Assembly: GCF_030695065.1 (NCBI RefSeq)
Contig: NZ_JAUYTR010000023.1
Coordinates: forward strand, 186,001-250,000
Direction: 5' to 3'
Source of the DNA: Sediminibacterium sp.
GTDB taxonomy: Bacteria > Bacteroidota > Bacteroidia > Chitinophagales > Chitinophagaceae
DNA length: 64,000 nt
The translations under genes and the position numbers were made by a program. Position 1 is the first letter of the stretch. Every line of letters begins with the position of its first letter. Shown in pieces: positions 8,628 to 16,604 of the stretch. The notes below the pieces were generated by a model, which saw only the letters and a list, made by a program, of their open reading frames with translations, was not told the DNA's origin and searched no databases.

Positions 8628-9827
8628 ATGCACAAGCAAAGCCCCCAACAAACTTTGAAGAAATCTGCCATATTAGGTGCAGCTTTTTTAATGGCTACTT
8701 CGGCCATTGGCCCAGGTTTTCTTACCCAAACAACGGTATTTACCCAACAGCTAACAGCCAGCTTTGGCTTTGTCATTTTGATTTCGGTTTTGTTAGATAT
8801 TGGGGCACAAATGAATATCTGGCGAGTGATTGCTGTTACCGAAAAAAGGGCACAATTAATTGCCAATGAACTCTTGCCCGGCATGGGATATTTTTTAGCA
8901 GCGCTTATTGTGTTAGGGGGTTTCGCATTTAATATTGGCAATATTGGTGGGAGTGGATTGGGGTTGCAAGTTATGACAGGCCTAGATCCAACTTATGGTA
9001 GCATCATTAGTTGCATGGTTGCTTTATTTATTTTTTGGTATAAAGAAGTAGGCAAAGCCATTGATGGATTTACGAAAATTTTAGGCTTACTAATGATTGT
9101 ACTCACTTTGTATATTGTTTTTAAAGCAGCACCTCCTATTGGTTTAGCCGTGTATCGCAGTTTTGTTCCTGAACAATTTTCAGCATTGGCCATTGTAACA
9201 TTGGTTGGTGGAACCGTTGGTGGTTATATCAGTTTTGCTGGAGGACATCGCTTATTAGATGCAGGAATAAAGGGTGAAGCCGCTTTACCGCAAGTGAATA
9301 AAAGCGCCATATCCGGAATTGTGATTACCTCTATCATGCGCTTCTTGTTATTTCTGTGTGTATTGGGGGTAATTAATCAGGGATTGGTAATTGATGCTAC
9401 AAATCCACCCGCTTCTGTGTTTCAATTAGCAGCTGGCAATTTGGGTTTTCGTTTTTTTGGTGTGGTCATGTGGGCTGCTGCTATTACTTCTGTAGTAGGA
9501 GCTGCTTATACCTCTGTGTCGTTTATCAAAACATTTCATCCTTGGTTAGAAAAAAATGAAAAATGGATCATTAGTTTTTTTATTATAGCTAGTACACTTG
9601 CTTATCAATTCATTGGAAACCCTGTAAAAATATTGGTTACAGTAGGCGCACTTAATGGGTTAATACTTCCAATTGCTTTGGCAATTATTTTATTGGCAGC
9701 AACCAAGAAACATTTAGTGAAAACCTATCAACATCCTTTATGGTTAAGTATTGCAGGCTGGATGGTAGTGATTGTAATGAGTTGGATGAGTGGTCTTACT
9801 TTGTATAAATGGATGATTAATTTTTAA
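8628..9827 (+). CDS. NRAMP-related membrane transporter (YcsG-like)
   Basis: An integral membrane protein of 399 residues with about 11 hydrophobic segments and NRAMP-like overall organisation. In classical NRAMP metal importers TM1 carries DPGN and TM6 a Met-Pro-His motif. Here TM1 reads AIGPGFLTQTT and the TM6 region reads GGYISFAGGHRLL, so both metal-ligand motifs are absent. The position directly after pxpBCA matches B. subtilis, where the NRAMP-like gene ycsG neighbours the kip/ycsF genes. The partnership suggests a substrate tied to 5-oxoproline or a cation needed for its use; that is inference. It converges on mnmH with only 22 bp between them and no terminator. Confidence 0.8.
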   Translation: MHKQSPQQTLKKSAILGAAFLMATSAIGPGFLTQTTVFTQQLTASFGFVILISVLLDIGAQMNIWRVIAVTEKRAQLIANELLPGMGYFLAALIVLGGFAFNIGNIGGSGLGLQVMTGLDPTYGSIISCMVALFIFWYKEVGKAIDGFTKILGLLMIVLTLYIVFKAAPPIGLAVYRSFVPEQFSALAIVTLVGGTVGGYISFAGGHRLLDAGIKGEAALPQVNKSAISGIVITSIMRFLLFLCVLGVINQGLVIDATNPPASVFQLAAGNLGFRFFGVVMWAAAITSVVGAAYTSVSFIKTFHPWLEKNEKWIISFFIIASTLAYQFIGNPVKILVTVGALNGLILPIALAIILLAATKKHLVKTYQHPLWLSIAGWMVVIVMSWMSGLTLYKWMINF

Positions 9828-9849
9828 ACCTTACCACAGTGTTGAATAA

Positions 9850-10890
9850 CTACTGCAAAAGTTTGATTGCGTTGGTTTTAGCATCTACTCTATCGCAAGG
9901 AATTTTTTGAATGAGTTGTTCTGGGTTTTCACGCTTTTGAGATCCAGCATAGTATCCCTTGTCATAGTATTTTAATAAAATGGCAAAGCATCCCATTATA
10001 TCGTCTTCAATTAAACAGTTAATGGCTGTTTTGGTTTCTAATCCACCTAAACGCTTTTTAATTCTTATAACTGCATTCACTAAATGTTCTTTACCAAACT
10101 TTCCATAGCCTTGTAAAATATATTGGAGTCGTTCATCAAATGGGATATCTAAGAACAACACGTTATTTGCCCGCATTTGCTTAAAAAATATTGTGGGAAT
10201 ATTGACTTCTCCAATGCGCTGGCTTTCGTCTTCAAGCCAAATCACTTTTCCTGTTTCTAGCAAAGGAGCTTTAGTACTTAATTCAGCAGCCAATATATTT
10301 TCGAACATTTCTTGGCTGGGTTGTGGGGGTTGCCCTAAAGCGCCAAATGCAGACCCCTTATGGTGTGCCAATCCCTCCAAATCAATAATTTGTTCCCCTC
10401 TTGTTCCAAGCTCTTGTAGTACTTCCGTTTTGCCACTGCCCGTATAGCCTCCAATAATTTGAATGGGATAAGTCAAGTCAAATTGTTTGAGTACCCAATT
10501 ACGGTATGTTTTGTATCCACCTACTAGTGTGTAAACCTTAAAGCCATAGAGATCTAATAACCAAGCAACACCTGCACTTCTCATACCCCCTCGCCAACAA
10601 TGTACCAGTACGGTTTTGGTTGTTGTATGTTCCGTTAGTTTTTCAACAGCATCCACCATTTTAACCATCTTCACGCCAAAATACTTAAGTCCAATTTTGA
10701 TGGCTTTTTGCTTGCTCTCTTGTTTGTAAGCAGTTCCTACTACTTTTCTCTCTTCATTATTAAATAAGGGTAAGCTGTGGGCCCCGGGTATATGTGCATG
10801 TAAGTATTCTCCCTCGCTTCTGACATCAAAAACAGGGTATTGCTTGCTTAATTGTATAAAATCGTCAATTAATAACTTGGATACTGCCAC
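9850..10890 (-). CDS. mnmH: tRNA 2-selenouridine synthase
   Basis: MnmH/SelU (YbbB) acts on 2-thiouridine at the wobble position of some tRNAs, through a geranylated intermediate, using selenophosphate. Residues about 5-130 form a rhodanese domain with the catalytic Cys in HCWRGGMRS (about residue 98). Residues 147-155 are a P-loop (GGYTGSGKT), followed by IDLEGLAHHKGSAFG, typical of this enzyme. The start is GTG 10890, giving 346 residues; a TTG at 10905 is in frame but lies in the -7 box. It is divergent from sixA with only 38 bp between start codons. The partner selD is not in this window. Confidence 0.9.
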   Translation of the reverse strand: MAVSKLLIDDFIQLSKQYPVFDVRSEGEYLHAHIPGAHSLPLFNNEERKVVGTAYKQESKQKAIKIGLKYFGVKMVKMVDAVEKLTEHTTTKTVLVHCWRGGMRSAGVAWLLDLYGFKVYTLVGGYKTYRNWVLKQFDLTYPIQIIGGYTGSGKTEVLQELGTRGEQIIDLEGLAHHKGSAFGALGQPPQPSQEMFENILAAELSTKAPLLETGKVIWLEDESQRIGEVNIPTIFFKQMRANNVLFLDIPFDERLQYILQGYGKFGKEHLVNAVIRIKKRLGGLETKTAINCLIEDDIMGCFAILLKYYDKGYYAGSQKRENPEQLIQKIPCDRVDAKTNAIKLLQ

Positions 10891-10894
10891 AGCA

Positions 10895-10902
10895 CAAATG
10901 TA
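10895..10902 (-). promoter_or_regulatory. -7 box of mnmH
   Basis: On the minus strand this reads TACATTTG, a perfect TAnnTTTG. Four nt separate it from the GTG start at 10890, so the mRNA is predicted to be leaderless or nearly so. Confidence 0.55.
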
Positions 10903-10916
10903 CAATTCAAATGAGC

Positions 10917-10924
10917 TAACTTTT
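10917..10924 (+). promoter_or_regulatory. -7 box of sixA-like gene
   Basis: TAACTTTT matches TAnnTTTG at 7 of 8 positions (5 of the 6 fixed ones) and is 4 nt from the ATG at 10929. It lies back to back with the mnmH box, so the two polymerases would compete for overlapping DNA. Confidence 0.45.
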
Positions 10925-10928
10925 CATC

Positions 10929-11420
10929 ATGAAGCAATTATTACTCGTAAGACATGCCAAGAGTAGCTGGGCAAATCCTGGCCAAGCCGATTTTGATAGA
11001 CCATTAAATGAACGCGGTCATAAAGATGCGCCCATCATGGCCAAAAGAGTATTAGAGCGCGGAATTACTATTGATTTAATCATTAGTAGTAATGCAGTAA
11101 GAGCGTTAACTACGGCCACTTATTTTGCTACTGAAAATGGAATTGCAACTACTGATATTGTACAACACGATTTTTTATACCATGCGCCTCCAGAAAGATT
11201 TGCAAAAGCGATTGTTCAAATTCGGGATGAAATAAATACGGCTGCTATTTTTGCTCACAACCCAGGCATTACTGATTTTGTAAACCAACTAACAGCTACA
11301 CAAATTGATGATATGCCCACCTGTGCTGTTTTTGCCATTTCCATCCACACAACTAGTTGGAAAAACTGGGCTACTGCCAAAAAAGAAATCTTATTGGTAG
11401 AATGGCCTAAGCAGGTTTAA
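10929..11420 (+). CDS. SixA-like histidine phosphatase family protein
   Basis: A 163-residue member of the histidine phosphatase superfamily, close to SixA, which dephosphorylates phosphohistidine in phosphotransfer proteins. The N-terminus LLLVRHAKSSW holds the catalytic RHG-type motif (His about 9), followed by FDRPLNERG and the second-half FAHNPGITDF with the second active-site His. The length fits the small SixA group. The natural substrate is not visible from the sequence. It converges with the EamA transporter gene, overlapping it by 14 bp. Confidence 0.82.
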   Translation: MKQLLLVRHAKSSWANPGQADFDRPLNERGHKDAPIMAKRVLERGITIDLIISSNAVRALTTATYFATENGIATTDIVQHDFLYHAPPERFAKAIVQIRDEINTAAIFAHNPGITDFVNQLTATQIDDMPTCAVFAISIHTTSWKNWATAKKEILLVEWPKQV

Positions 11421-12303
11421 TTAGTTTCTTGCTATTAACTAAATACACGCCAGTAAATATAAGTATAGCTGCTACCAACTTATATAGCGTGAAATATTCA
11501 CCAGTGAATAGCATGGCAAAAATGGCTGCAAATACAGGCTGCGTGTAAATAAATGCACCTGTTGCCGAAGAGCCAATTAATTGAATACTTTGAACAGTTA
11601 GCAAATACGCTACAAATGTTGAAAAGACGGCTACATAAGCCAGTACCGTCCAATGAGCAATATCAAAACTATTCCAATTGGTACTTAACATATAAGGAAG
11701 CCCAATAGGCAATATGCCAATAGCGCCTAATGTAAAAATCCAACGCAACACTTGTATGCCTGAATACTTTGCCATCAAGGGTCTTACTAGTACCAAATAA
11801 AAAGCATAAGAAATGGCATTGGTTAATACTAATATGTCACCTAGAACCATATTGCTTGCTGCTCCTGATTGGTCTTTCATTAAAATTAAAATACTTGCTC
11901 CTCCTACTCCACAAGCCAGGCCAATGGCTTTTAATATAGTAAAACCTTCCTTTAATAACCATGCTGCAATGATGGTAATGAAAATAGGCGAACCCAATGA
12001 TAACAAGGAACTATGTATTACGGTGGTTAATGATACGCCTTTAATAAAAAACAACTGATTAATCACAATACCTGTAAGCGCACAAATCAAAAATCGGGGC
12101 AAATCTTTTCTGTCAAATTTTACTTTACCAGGCTTAAATAAAAATAGGATCCAGAATAATGAAAGCGTTACTGCAACTCTAACAAAGTTTAAAGCAAAGG
12201 GATGAATAAAACCCGGAGTAATGAATTTTACCGCCGCATAACTACTGCCAAAAATTAAGTTTGCAACAAGGGCGGCAGTATATGCTTTGTAAGACTGGCT
12301 CAT
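11407..12303 (-). CDS. EamA/DMT family transporter
   Basis: A 298-residue inner-membrane protein with about ten hydrophobic helices in two EamA repeats (N-terminal half with GSSYAAVKFI, second half beginning near LTNAISYAFYLV). This is the typical layout of drug/metabolite transporter superfamily exporters such as RhaT and YdcZ relatives. The substrate cannot be predicted. Its ATG overlaps the stop of the upstream glycosyltransferase gene by 4 bp, so the two are translationally coupled, and its 3' end overlaps the convergent sixA-like gene. Confidence 0.85.
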   Translation of the reverse strand: MSQSYKAYTAALVANLIFGSSYAAVKFITPGFIHPFALNFVRVAVTLSLFWILFLFKPGKVKFDRKDLPRFLICALTGIVINQLFFIKGVSLTTVIHSSLLSLGSPIFITIIAAWLLKEGFTILKAIGLACGVGGASILILMKDQSGAASNMVLGDILVLTNAISYAFYLVLVRPLMAKYSGIQVLRWIFTLGAIGILPIGLPYMLSTNWNSFDIAHWTVLAYVAVFSTFVAYLLTVQSIQLIGSSATGAFIYTQPVFAAIFAMLFTGEYFTLYKLVAAILIFTGVYLVNSKKLIKPA

Positions 12304-13388
12304 TTAGGCAAATTTAGCAATAATGCTTTAAGTTGCTCTACATCAAACTGATCAATATTCATTTTACTATACGTGAAACTTTGTGCTTTTGCATAAGTAT
12401 CATCCAAACTAAATTCAGACTGCGTAACGCGCATAAGTCGTTTTGTTTGCATCAACAATTCACTTAAATACTCTTGCTCAGTTTGACCAGGTGTAGGTAC
12501 TACAATTAATTTTTTATCAATAGAAAGTAACTCCATTAATGATGTATACCCACCTCTGCAAATAATATAATCCGCTTGTTGTAATTCAAGCGCCAATTCA
12601 TTGGTATCTAAATGATTGAACACGGTTATATGTGAAGGCACTTCTAATGGCGTTGATTCTAAAGGTAACCCCCTAATAAAAACCACTGGCTTAGTGAATG
12701 CTTCAAGGTCAATCAGTATTTTATTTTCGAGTATGGTTCTTTGTGGCTCTGGCCCAGACAATACTACAGCAAATGTATATTTGGTTGCACATGATACTCT
12801 GGTAAACCTCGACAACAATTTCATATACAATACGGGCACTTTGGGCATTGTAGCTGGGTGGGAAAGCTTTCCTGCCAAACCAGGATTGGCCATCATATCG
12901 GGTACCCAACAGGCAGTAAATTGATTGATAAAATAATAATTAATACGTCTGAAAATGTATTCTACCCATTGATAAGGTGCTTTAATAATTAACTGGTGCG
13001 TTATAAATATACAAGGAACAGAAGGATGATGCAATCCAAATCGATTATCGGAAACAATCAAATCAATTTGATTTTCTTCTACCACTTTTTTTAACCAAAC
13101 TTCTTCGGCTTTGATTGTTTTATACAACTTGGGTATTTGAAGTATCAAACTAAACAAAAGTAATAGGCGCGACTTTGCGTAGTGTACCCGATAGCCCGTT
13201 AAAGGCAAAATAGTTAAATCGGGAAATTCTTTCAACAATAGTGCAGCTTGATGCCCTTCAGCAGCCAATATCACTTTGATGTTCAACTGCCTGAAAGCCT
13301 TGATAATAGGGATACAGCGGGTAGCATGACCCAGCCCCCAGTCTAGTGGTGCAATTAAAACCGTAGAAATGTTAAATTGATTTTTCAA
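12300..13388 (-). CDS. MurG-like glycosyltransferase family protein
   Basis: A 362-residue GT-B-type protein of the group related to MurG/UDP-glycosyltransferases (Glyco_trans_1_3-like). The N-terminus APLDWGLGHATRCIPI is a characteristic glycine-rich acceptor-side loop. The C-terminal half carries the donor-binding pattern ICRGGYTSLMELL and PTPGQTEQEYL. The start is TTG 13388; no ATG or GTG in frame lies before the first conserved residue. Donor and acceptor are unknown. It is the first gene of a two-gene unit with the EamA exporter. Confidence 0.8.
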   Translation of the reverse strand: MKNQFNISTVLIAPLDWGLGHATRCIPIIKAFRQLNIKVILAAEGHQAALLLKEFPDLTILPLTGYRVHYAKSRLLLLFSLILQIPKLYKTIKAEEVWLKKVVEENQIDLIVSDNRFGLHHPSVPCIFITHQLIIKAPYQWVEYIFRRINYYFINQFTACWVPDMMANPGLAGKLSHPATMPKVPVLYMKLLSRFTRVSCATKYTFAVVLSGPEPQRTILENKILIDLEAFTKPVVFIRGLPLESTPLEVPSHITVFNHLDTNELALELQQADYIICRGGYTSLMELLSIDKKLIVVPTPGQTEQEYLSELLMQTKRLMRVTQSEFSLDDTYAKAQSFTYSKMNIDQFDVEQLKALLLNLPK

Positions 13389-13438
13389 AGTTGCTTTTGT
13401 TGAATTAATGAAGCTATTTTATTACTTTAGTTGAGTAT

Positions 13439-13558
13439 ATGAAAATGAAAATAAACCAAATTATTCTTTTAGTGTTAGTTATCATGCTGGCATCTACATC
13501 ATGTGGTGTTTTTCAAAAATCGAATAAAACCAAATTTTGTGGCTGCCCTAAACACTGA
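13439..13558 (+). CDS. small lipoprotein with CxC tail
   Basis: A short ORF of 39 residues. It has a basic start (MKMKIN), a hydrophobic stretch, and a lipobox ending STSC-G at Cys 22, followed by a tiny mature peptide ending KFCGCPKH. Very small lipoproteins with Cys-rich tails recur in Bacteroidota, but I know of no function. The two tail cysteines and the His could bind a metal or a disulfide partner. The next gene begins 11 bp downstream, so they probably form a unit. Confidence 0.65.
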   Translation: MKMKINQIILLVLVIMLASTSCGVFQKSNKTKFCGCPKH

Positions 13559-13569
13559 ATTTGTTTACC

Positions 13570-13809
13570 ATGAACAGAGATCTATTGGTTTTAACTAAAC
13601 AAGAATTCTTGTCAGAAGCACAGGCTGCTGCAGTTGTTGCTGAATTAAATAAAGTGCTAGGCCCTGTTGAAAACTGGGCGGCATTTTGTGTTGCAAATGA
13701 AATCATAGACATTAATAAACATAAGATTGTTACCAAAACGCATTTGGTAAAACAAATATTGCAAGACAAACCAAACAAGGCTTTTATCTTTATTTGCAAT
13801 AAAAACTAG
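13570..13809 (+). CDS. hypothetical protein, 79 residues
   Basis: A soluble small protein starting at ATG 13570 (MNRDLLVLTKQEFLSEAQ); an in-frame TTG at 13561 is less likely. It has mixed alpha/beta-looking composition, with two internal cysteines (AFCVANE and FICNKN). I recognise no family. It follows the small lipoprotein gene after 11 bp. The antisense frame is also open over most of its length, so reality rests on orientation, start context and spacing. Confidence 0.55.
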   Translation: MNRDLLVLTKQEFLSEAQAAAVVAELNKVLGPVENWAAFCVANEIIDINKHKIVTKTHLVKQILQDKPNKAFIFICNKN

Positions 13810-13855
13810 ATGGAGGTTCTCCTCAATATTGATTGTTAATTGCCAGTAACGAGTT

Positions 13856-15115
13856 TTAAGCAAGTTTGCTCAATGCAGTTTCCAATTGTTGCAACATAGT
13901 TGGAATGTCTGCTTTCTTACAAGTTCCTACACTCAATCTGTACCAACTACTATCTGCCCCCGCACCAAATGCTGAGAATGGCACAATGGCTATTTTGGCT
14001 TCGCTTAAAATATAAGTGGTAACATCAGACTGTGTAGCCAATACATTTCCCTCGGCAGTTTTGCTCCCCCTTAAATTAATTTGTATGGTTAAGTAGATTG
14101 CAGCTTGTGGTGCAATTGCATCTACCTGATATCCTTTTTGCTTTAATGCACTAATACCATTGTATATAGTTCTTAATCGATATTCAACTTCCGATTTAAA
14201 ATGAGTAAGGTAATTACCAATGGCTTCTTTCATAGGTAAATAATGGGCCACAGCGTGTTGCTCGGCCATGGGCGCCCATGCCCCTAAATGACTTAAAATA
14301 GCTTTCATTTTTGCAATCACATTCTCTGGACCCAATGCCCATCCCACTCTAACTCCTGTTGCAGAAAAAACCTTTGAAATACCATCTATAAAAATGGTAT
14401 AAGGTTTCATAGCAGGATTCAATGTTAATGGATTGTAATGCACTGTATTGCCATAAGTAAGTGTCCAATACATTTGATCGAACATTAAATACAATTTCTT
14501 TTGATCGGGCGTTCTGGTTGCATTTTCTGCAAGAATTAATTCGCAAATTTCTGCTAATGCATTTTTGCTTAAAGTGGTGCCGGTAGGATTCTGCGGTGTA
14601 CACAAACAAATTAAGGTAGCGCCTTTAATATGTGGTTGAATATCTGCCACAGTTGGCATGAAATCATTTTCAGGCAAACAAGTCACTTCACAATGTTCTC
14701 CATCGGTTAAATGAACATAGTGATTGTTATTCCAAGAAGGTACCCCGTAAATAACTTTATCTCCTTTGTCTACAATTACTTTAAACAATGCATAAATGAG
14801 TGGTCTACCACCTGAAGCCACTTGAATTTCAGCTGGTGTAAAGCTAAGGCCTTCCCAATCTTGTATAAATCCACTGATGGCTTTACGCAAATCTAAAATA
14901 CCTTCTGCTGCTGGGTAGCTGGTCTTCTTTTGTTGATATGCTTCTATAATCAGTTGCTCTAATTCAGCAGGAATAGGGAATTCACTAGGATTAAAATCGC
15001 CAATGGTATAATTATAAATGGTCTCTCCATTTCTAATTCTCTCGTTGATGGCATTTCCCAACTTTACAATTTCACTTCCTATTAAGGTTTCTGCTAAATG
15101 ACTCAACTGGCTCAT
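13856..15115 (-). CDS. PLP-dependent aminotransferase, class I/II
   Basis: A fold-type I aminotransferase of 419 residues, aspartate-aminotransferase-like. Recognisable parts are the substrate-side IGDFNPSEFPIP near the N-terminus, ASGGRPLIYALF, the cofactor-contacting CTPQNPTGTTLS, DQMYWTL, and the PLP lysine in DGISKVFSATGVRVGW (Lys 248). The arginine of GVRVGW typically contacts the cofactor phosphate. The substrate cannot be fixed; an amino-acid to 2-oxo-acid transamination in the cytoplasm is expected. It is monocistronic and divergent from the small basic protein gene. Confidence 0.88.
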   Translation of the reverse strand: MSQLSHLAETLIGSEIVKLGNAINERIRNGETIYNYTIGDFNPSEFPIPAELEQLIIEAYQQKKTSYPAAEGILDLRKAISGFIQDWEGLSFTPAEIQVASGGRPLIYALFKVIVDKGDKVIYGVPSWNNNHYVHLTDGEHCEVTCLPENDFMPTVADIQPHIKGATLICLCTPQNPTGTTLSKNALAEICELILAENATRTPDQKKLYLMFDQMYWTLTYGNTVHYNPLTLNPAMKPYTIFIDGISKVFSATGVRVGWALGPENVIAKMKAILSHLGAWAPMAEQHAVAHYLPMKEAIGNYLTHFKSEVEYRLRTIYNGISALKQKGYQVDAIAPQAAIYLTIQINLRGSKTAEGNVLATQSDVTTYILSEAKIAIVPFSAFGAGADSSWYRLSVGTCKKADIPTMLQQLETALSKLA

Positions 15116-15179
15116 AAAAAAATTTAGTGCAAGGTAAGCAATTGCATTTATTTAGTACCGATTGTACTATTTTAACAAA

Positions 15180-15208
15180 TTGCTTTACATTAAAACAAGT
15201 TAACTTTA
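15180..15208 (+). promoter_or_regulatory. promoter of the small basic protein gene
   Basis: TTG at 15180-15182 and TAACTTTA at 15201-15208 are separated by 18 nt, close to the Bacteroidota -33/-7 arrangement. Transcription would start near 15214, about 11 nt before the ATG at 15225. Confidence 0.5.
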
Positions 15209-15224
15209 TTAAAATATAAAATAT

Positions 15225-15407
15225 ATGGGAAAAGCTAAATCAACCAGAAAGAATACAAAGAAAGCAACTCCTGCATCGGGCATGGTATCTAAGTCTGCAG
15301 GACCTTCAAGTATGATGAATAAAGCGCCAGGCGCAATGAACAACAAAAACTTCTCTTCGTCTAAAAAAGGTGGTGGCTTTTCTGTAACACCTAGAAAAGC
15401 ATCATAA
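15225..15407 (+). CDS. small basic Lys/Ser-rich protein
   Basis: A 60-residue, low-complexity, strongly basic protein (MGKAKSTRKNTKKATPASG, then SSKKGGGFSVTPRKAS) with no acidic residues and no hydrophobic segment. The composition would suit a nucleic-acid-binding or disordered protein. I recognise no family. A plausible promoter sits just upstream, and the next gene starts 25 bp downstream of its stop, which supports its being real. Confidence 0.6.
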   Translation: MGKAKSTRKNTKKATPASGMVSKSAGPSSMMNKAPGAMNNKNFSSSKKGGGFSVTPRKAS

Positions 15408-15432
15408 GTTTTAGAAGCTATATAATAGTGGT

Positions 15433-16584
15433 ATGTTGAATAAATTAATTTCCGCGGGTATTGCAGGAATATTGGCATTGGGGCTATCTACGGCTTATGC
15501 ACAAAATGAAAACGATTCTATTGCTATTCGTTTATCAAAGCCGGTTTATTTACAAGGTGATTCATTAGAGCTTCGCGTGTATTATCCCAATTATATAAAT
15601 AAGAAATTAAAATCTGCAACGGCGCATATTTGGATAGACCACTTGGGTACCAAACAAAGATGGAAGTTTCGCTATCCCATGATTGAAGGAGAAGTGAATG
15701 CAGCATTAAAAATTAGTGAGCAGATTCCTAGTGGTAATTATGCCATTAGTTGTTTAATTCAATCAGGCTTTTATAGAATGCAAGGCCAAGTACTTGAGCG
15801 TGATAAAAAAGACACAGTCATCAATTATATGATGCGAACCAGTACTAAGCAAATGATGGTTGACCGAGTAAAAGTTGATGCAAAAGGATTTTTTACAATG
15901 AAGCCCATGTTGTTCCAAGACACTGCTTCCTTTTATTTTTCTCCCATACAAAAGCCCAAGAAAAATTATTTAGCTATTCTACTTAAAACACCTGTTGATT
16001 CTGCATTTGAGCCTGCTGCCATTCAAACGGCTTTTTTTAGTGTAGGAAAACCAGGCGAGTTCATTGATAAAAAAATTGATTATAGTCTTTCTTTAGATGA
16101 TCCAGAATTGGGTGGCGACCTTCCCAATGTAACGGTATACGCTAAAGCAAAAACAAAAGTGCAAGAGTACGCAGAGTCTTATACCAGTGGATTATTTAAA
16201 AATGATAACGCATATATTTTTGATGGATTAGGAAATGATGAATTGGCCCAATCGCAATCATTGGCTTGGTATTTACAACAAAAAGTGCCCGGATTAAATG
16301 TGGCCATTGACTCGGCCAACAATGAGGTATTTAAATGGAGAGAGGAACTCTGCACTATTTTTATTGATGAATTTGAAGTAATGCCCGGAGAACAAACCAT
16401 GGTGTTCCCTAGAGATATTGCTATGATTAAAGTATTCAGACCTCCATTTCAATACAGCTCTACCACAGGGTTTGGGGGTGCCATTGCCATCTACACGAAG
16501 AAAGGAAAGTTTGTAGACAACAATGGCGCAAAATTTTCATTTATTCTAAAAGGCTACACTGCATTCGATAGTGTTTGGAAATAG
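15433..16584 (+). CDS. secreted protein with MG2-like domain and TonB plug-like domain
   Basis: A 383-residue exported protein with a signal peptide ending STAYA-QNE. Residues about 28-110 look like a macroglobulin MG2-type beta domain (SKPVYLQGDSLELRVYYPNY, IPSGNYAISCLIQ), as found in Bacteroidota envelope proteins. The C-terminal third resembles the plug domain of TonB-dependent receptors (WYLQQKVPGLNVAI, FIDEFEV, DIAMIKVF, GGAIAIYTKKG). No beta-barrel follows. Larger Bacteroidota proteins combine MG2 and plug domains without a barrel, and this appears to be a compact version. It could dock to an outer-membrane partner; function is unknown. It is convergent with the DUF5777 gene. Confidence 0.65.
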   Translation: MLNKLISAGIAGILALGLSTAYAQNENDSIAIRLSKPVYLQGDSLELRVYYPNYINKKLKSATAHIWIDHLGTKQRWKFRYPMIEGEVNAALKISEQIPSGNYAISCLIQSGFYRMQGQVLERDKKDTVINYMMRTSTKQMMVDRVKVDAKGFFTMKPMLFQDTASFYFSPIQKPKKNYLAILLKTPVDSAFEPAAIQTAFFSVGKPGEFIDKKIDYSLSLDDPELGGDLPNVTVYAKAKTKVQEYAESYTSGLFKNDNAYIFDGLGNDELAQSQSLAWYLQQKVPGLNVAIDSANNEVFKWREELCTIFIDEFEVMPGEQTMVFPRDIAMIKVFRPPFQYSSTTGFGGAIAIYTKKGKFVDNNGAKFSFILKGYTAFDSVWK

Positions 16585-16604
16585 AATTAATTTCCTTTCG
16601 CGAA

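Noticed and set aside
13548..13799. Minus-strand frame over the 79-residue gene
   Set aside because: It overlaps both small plus-strand genes, has no promoter-like box, and ends between a gene start and a stop; the plus-strand pair has better spacing.
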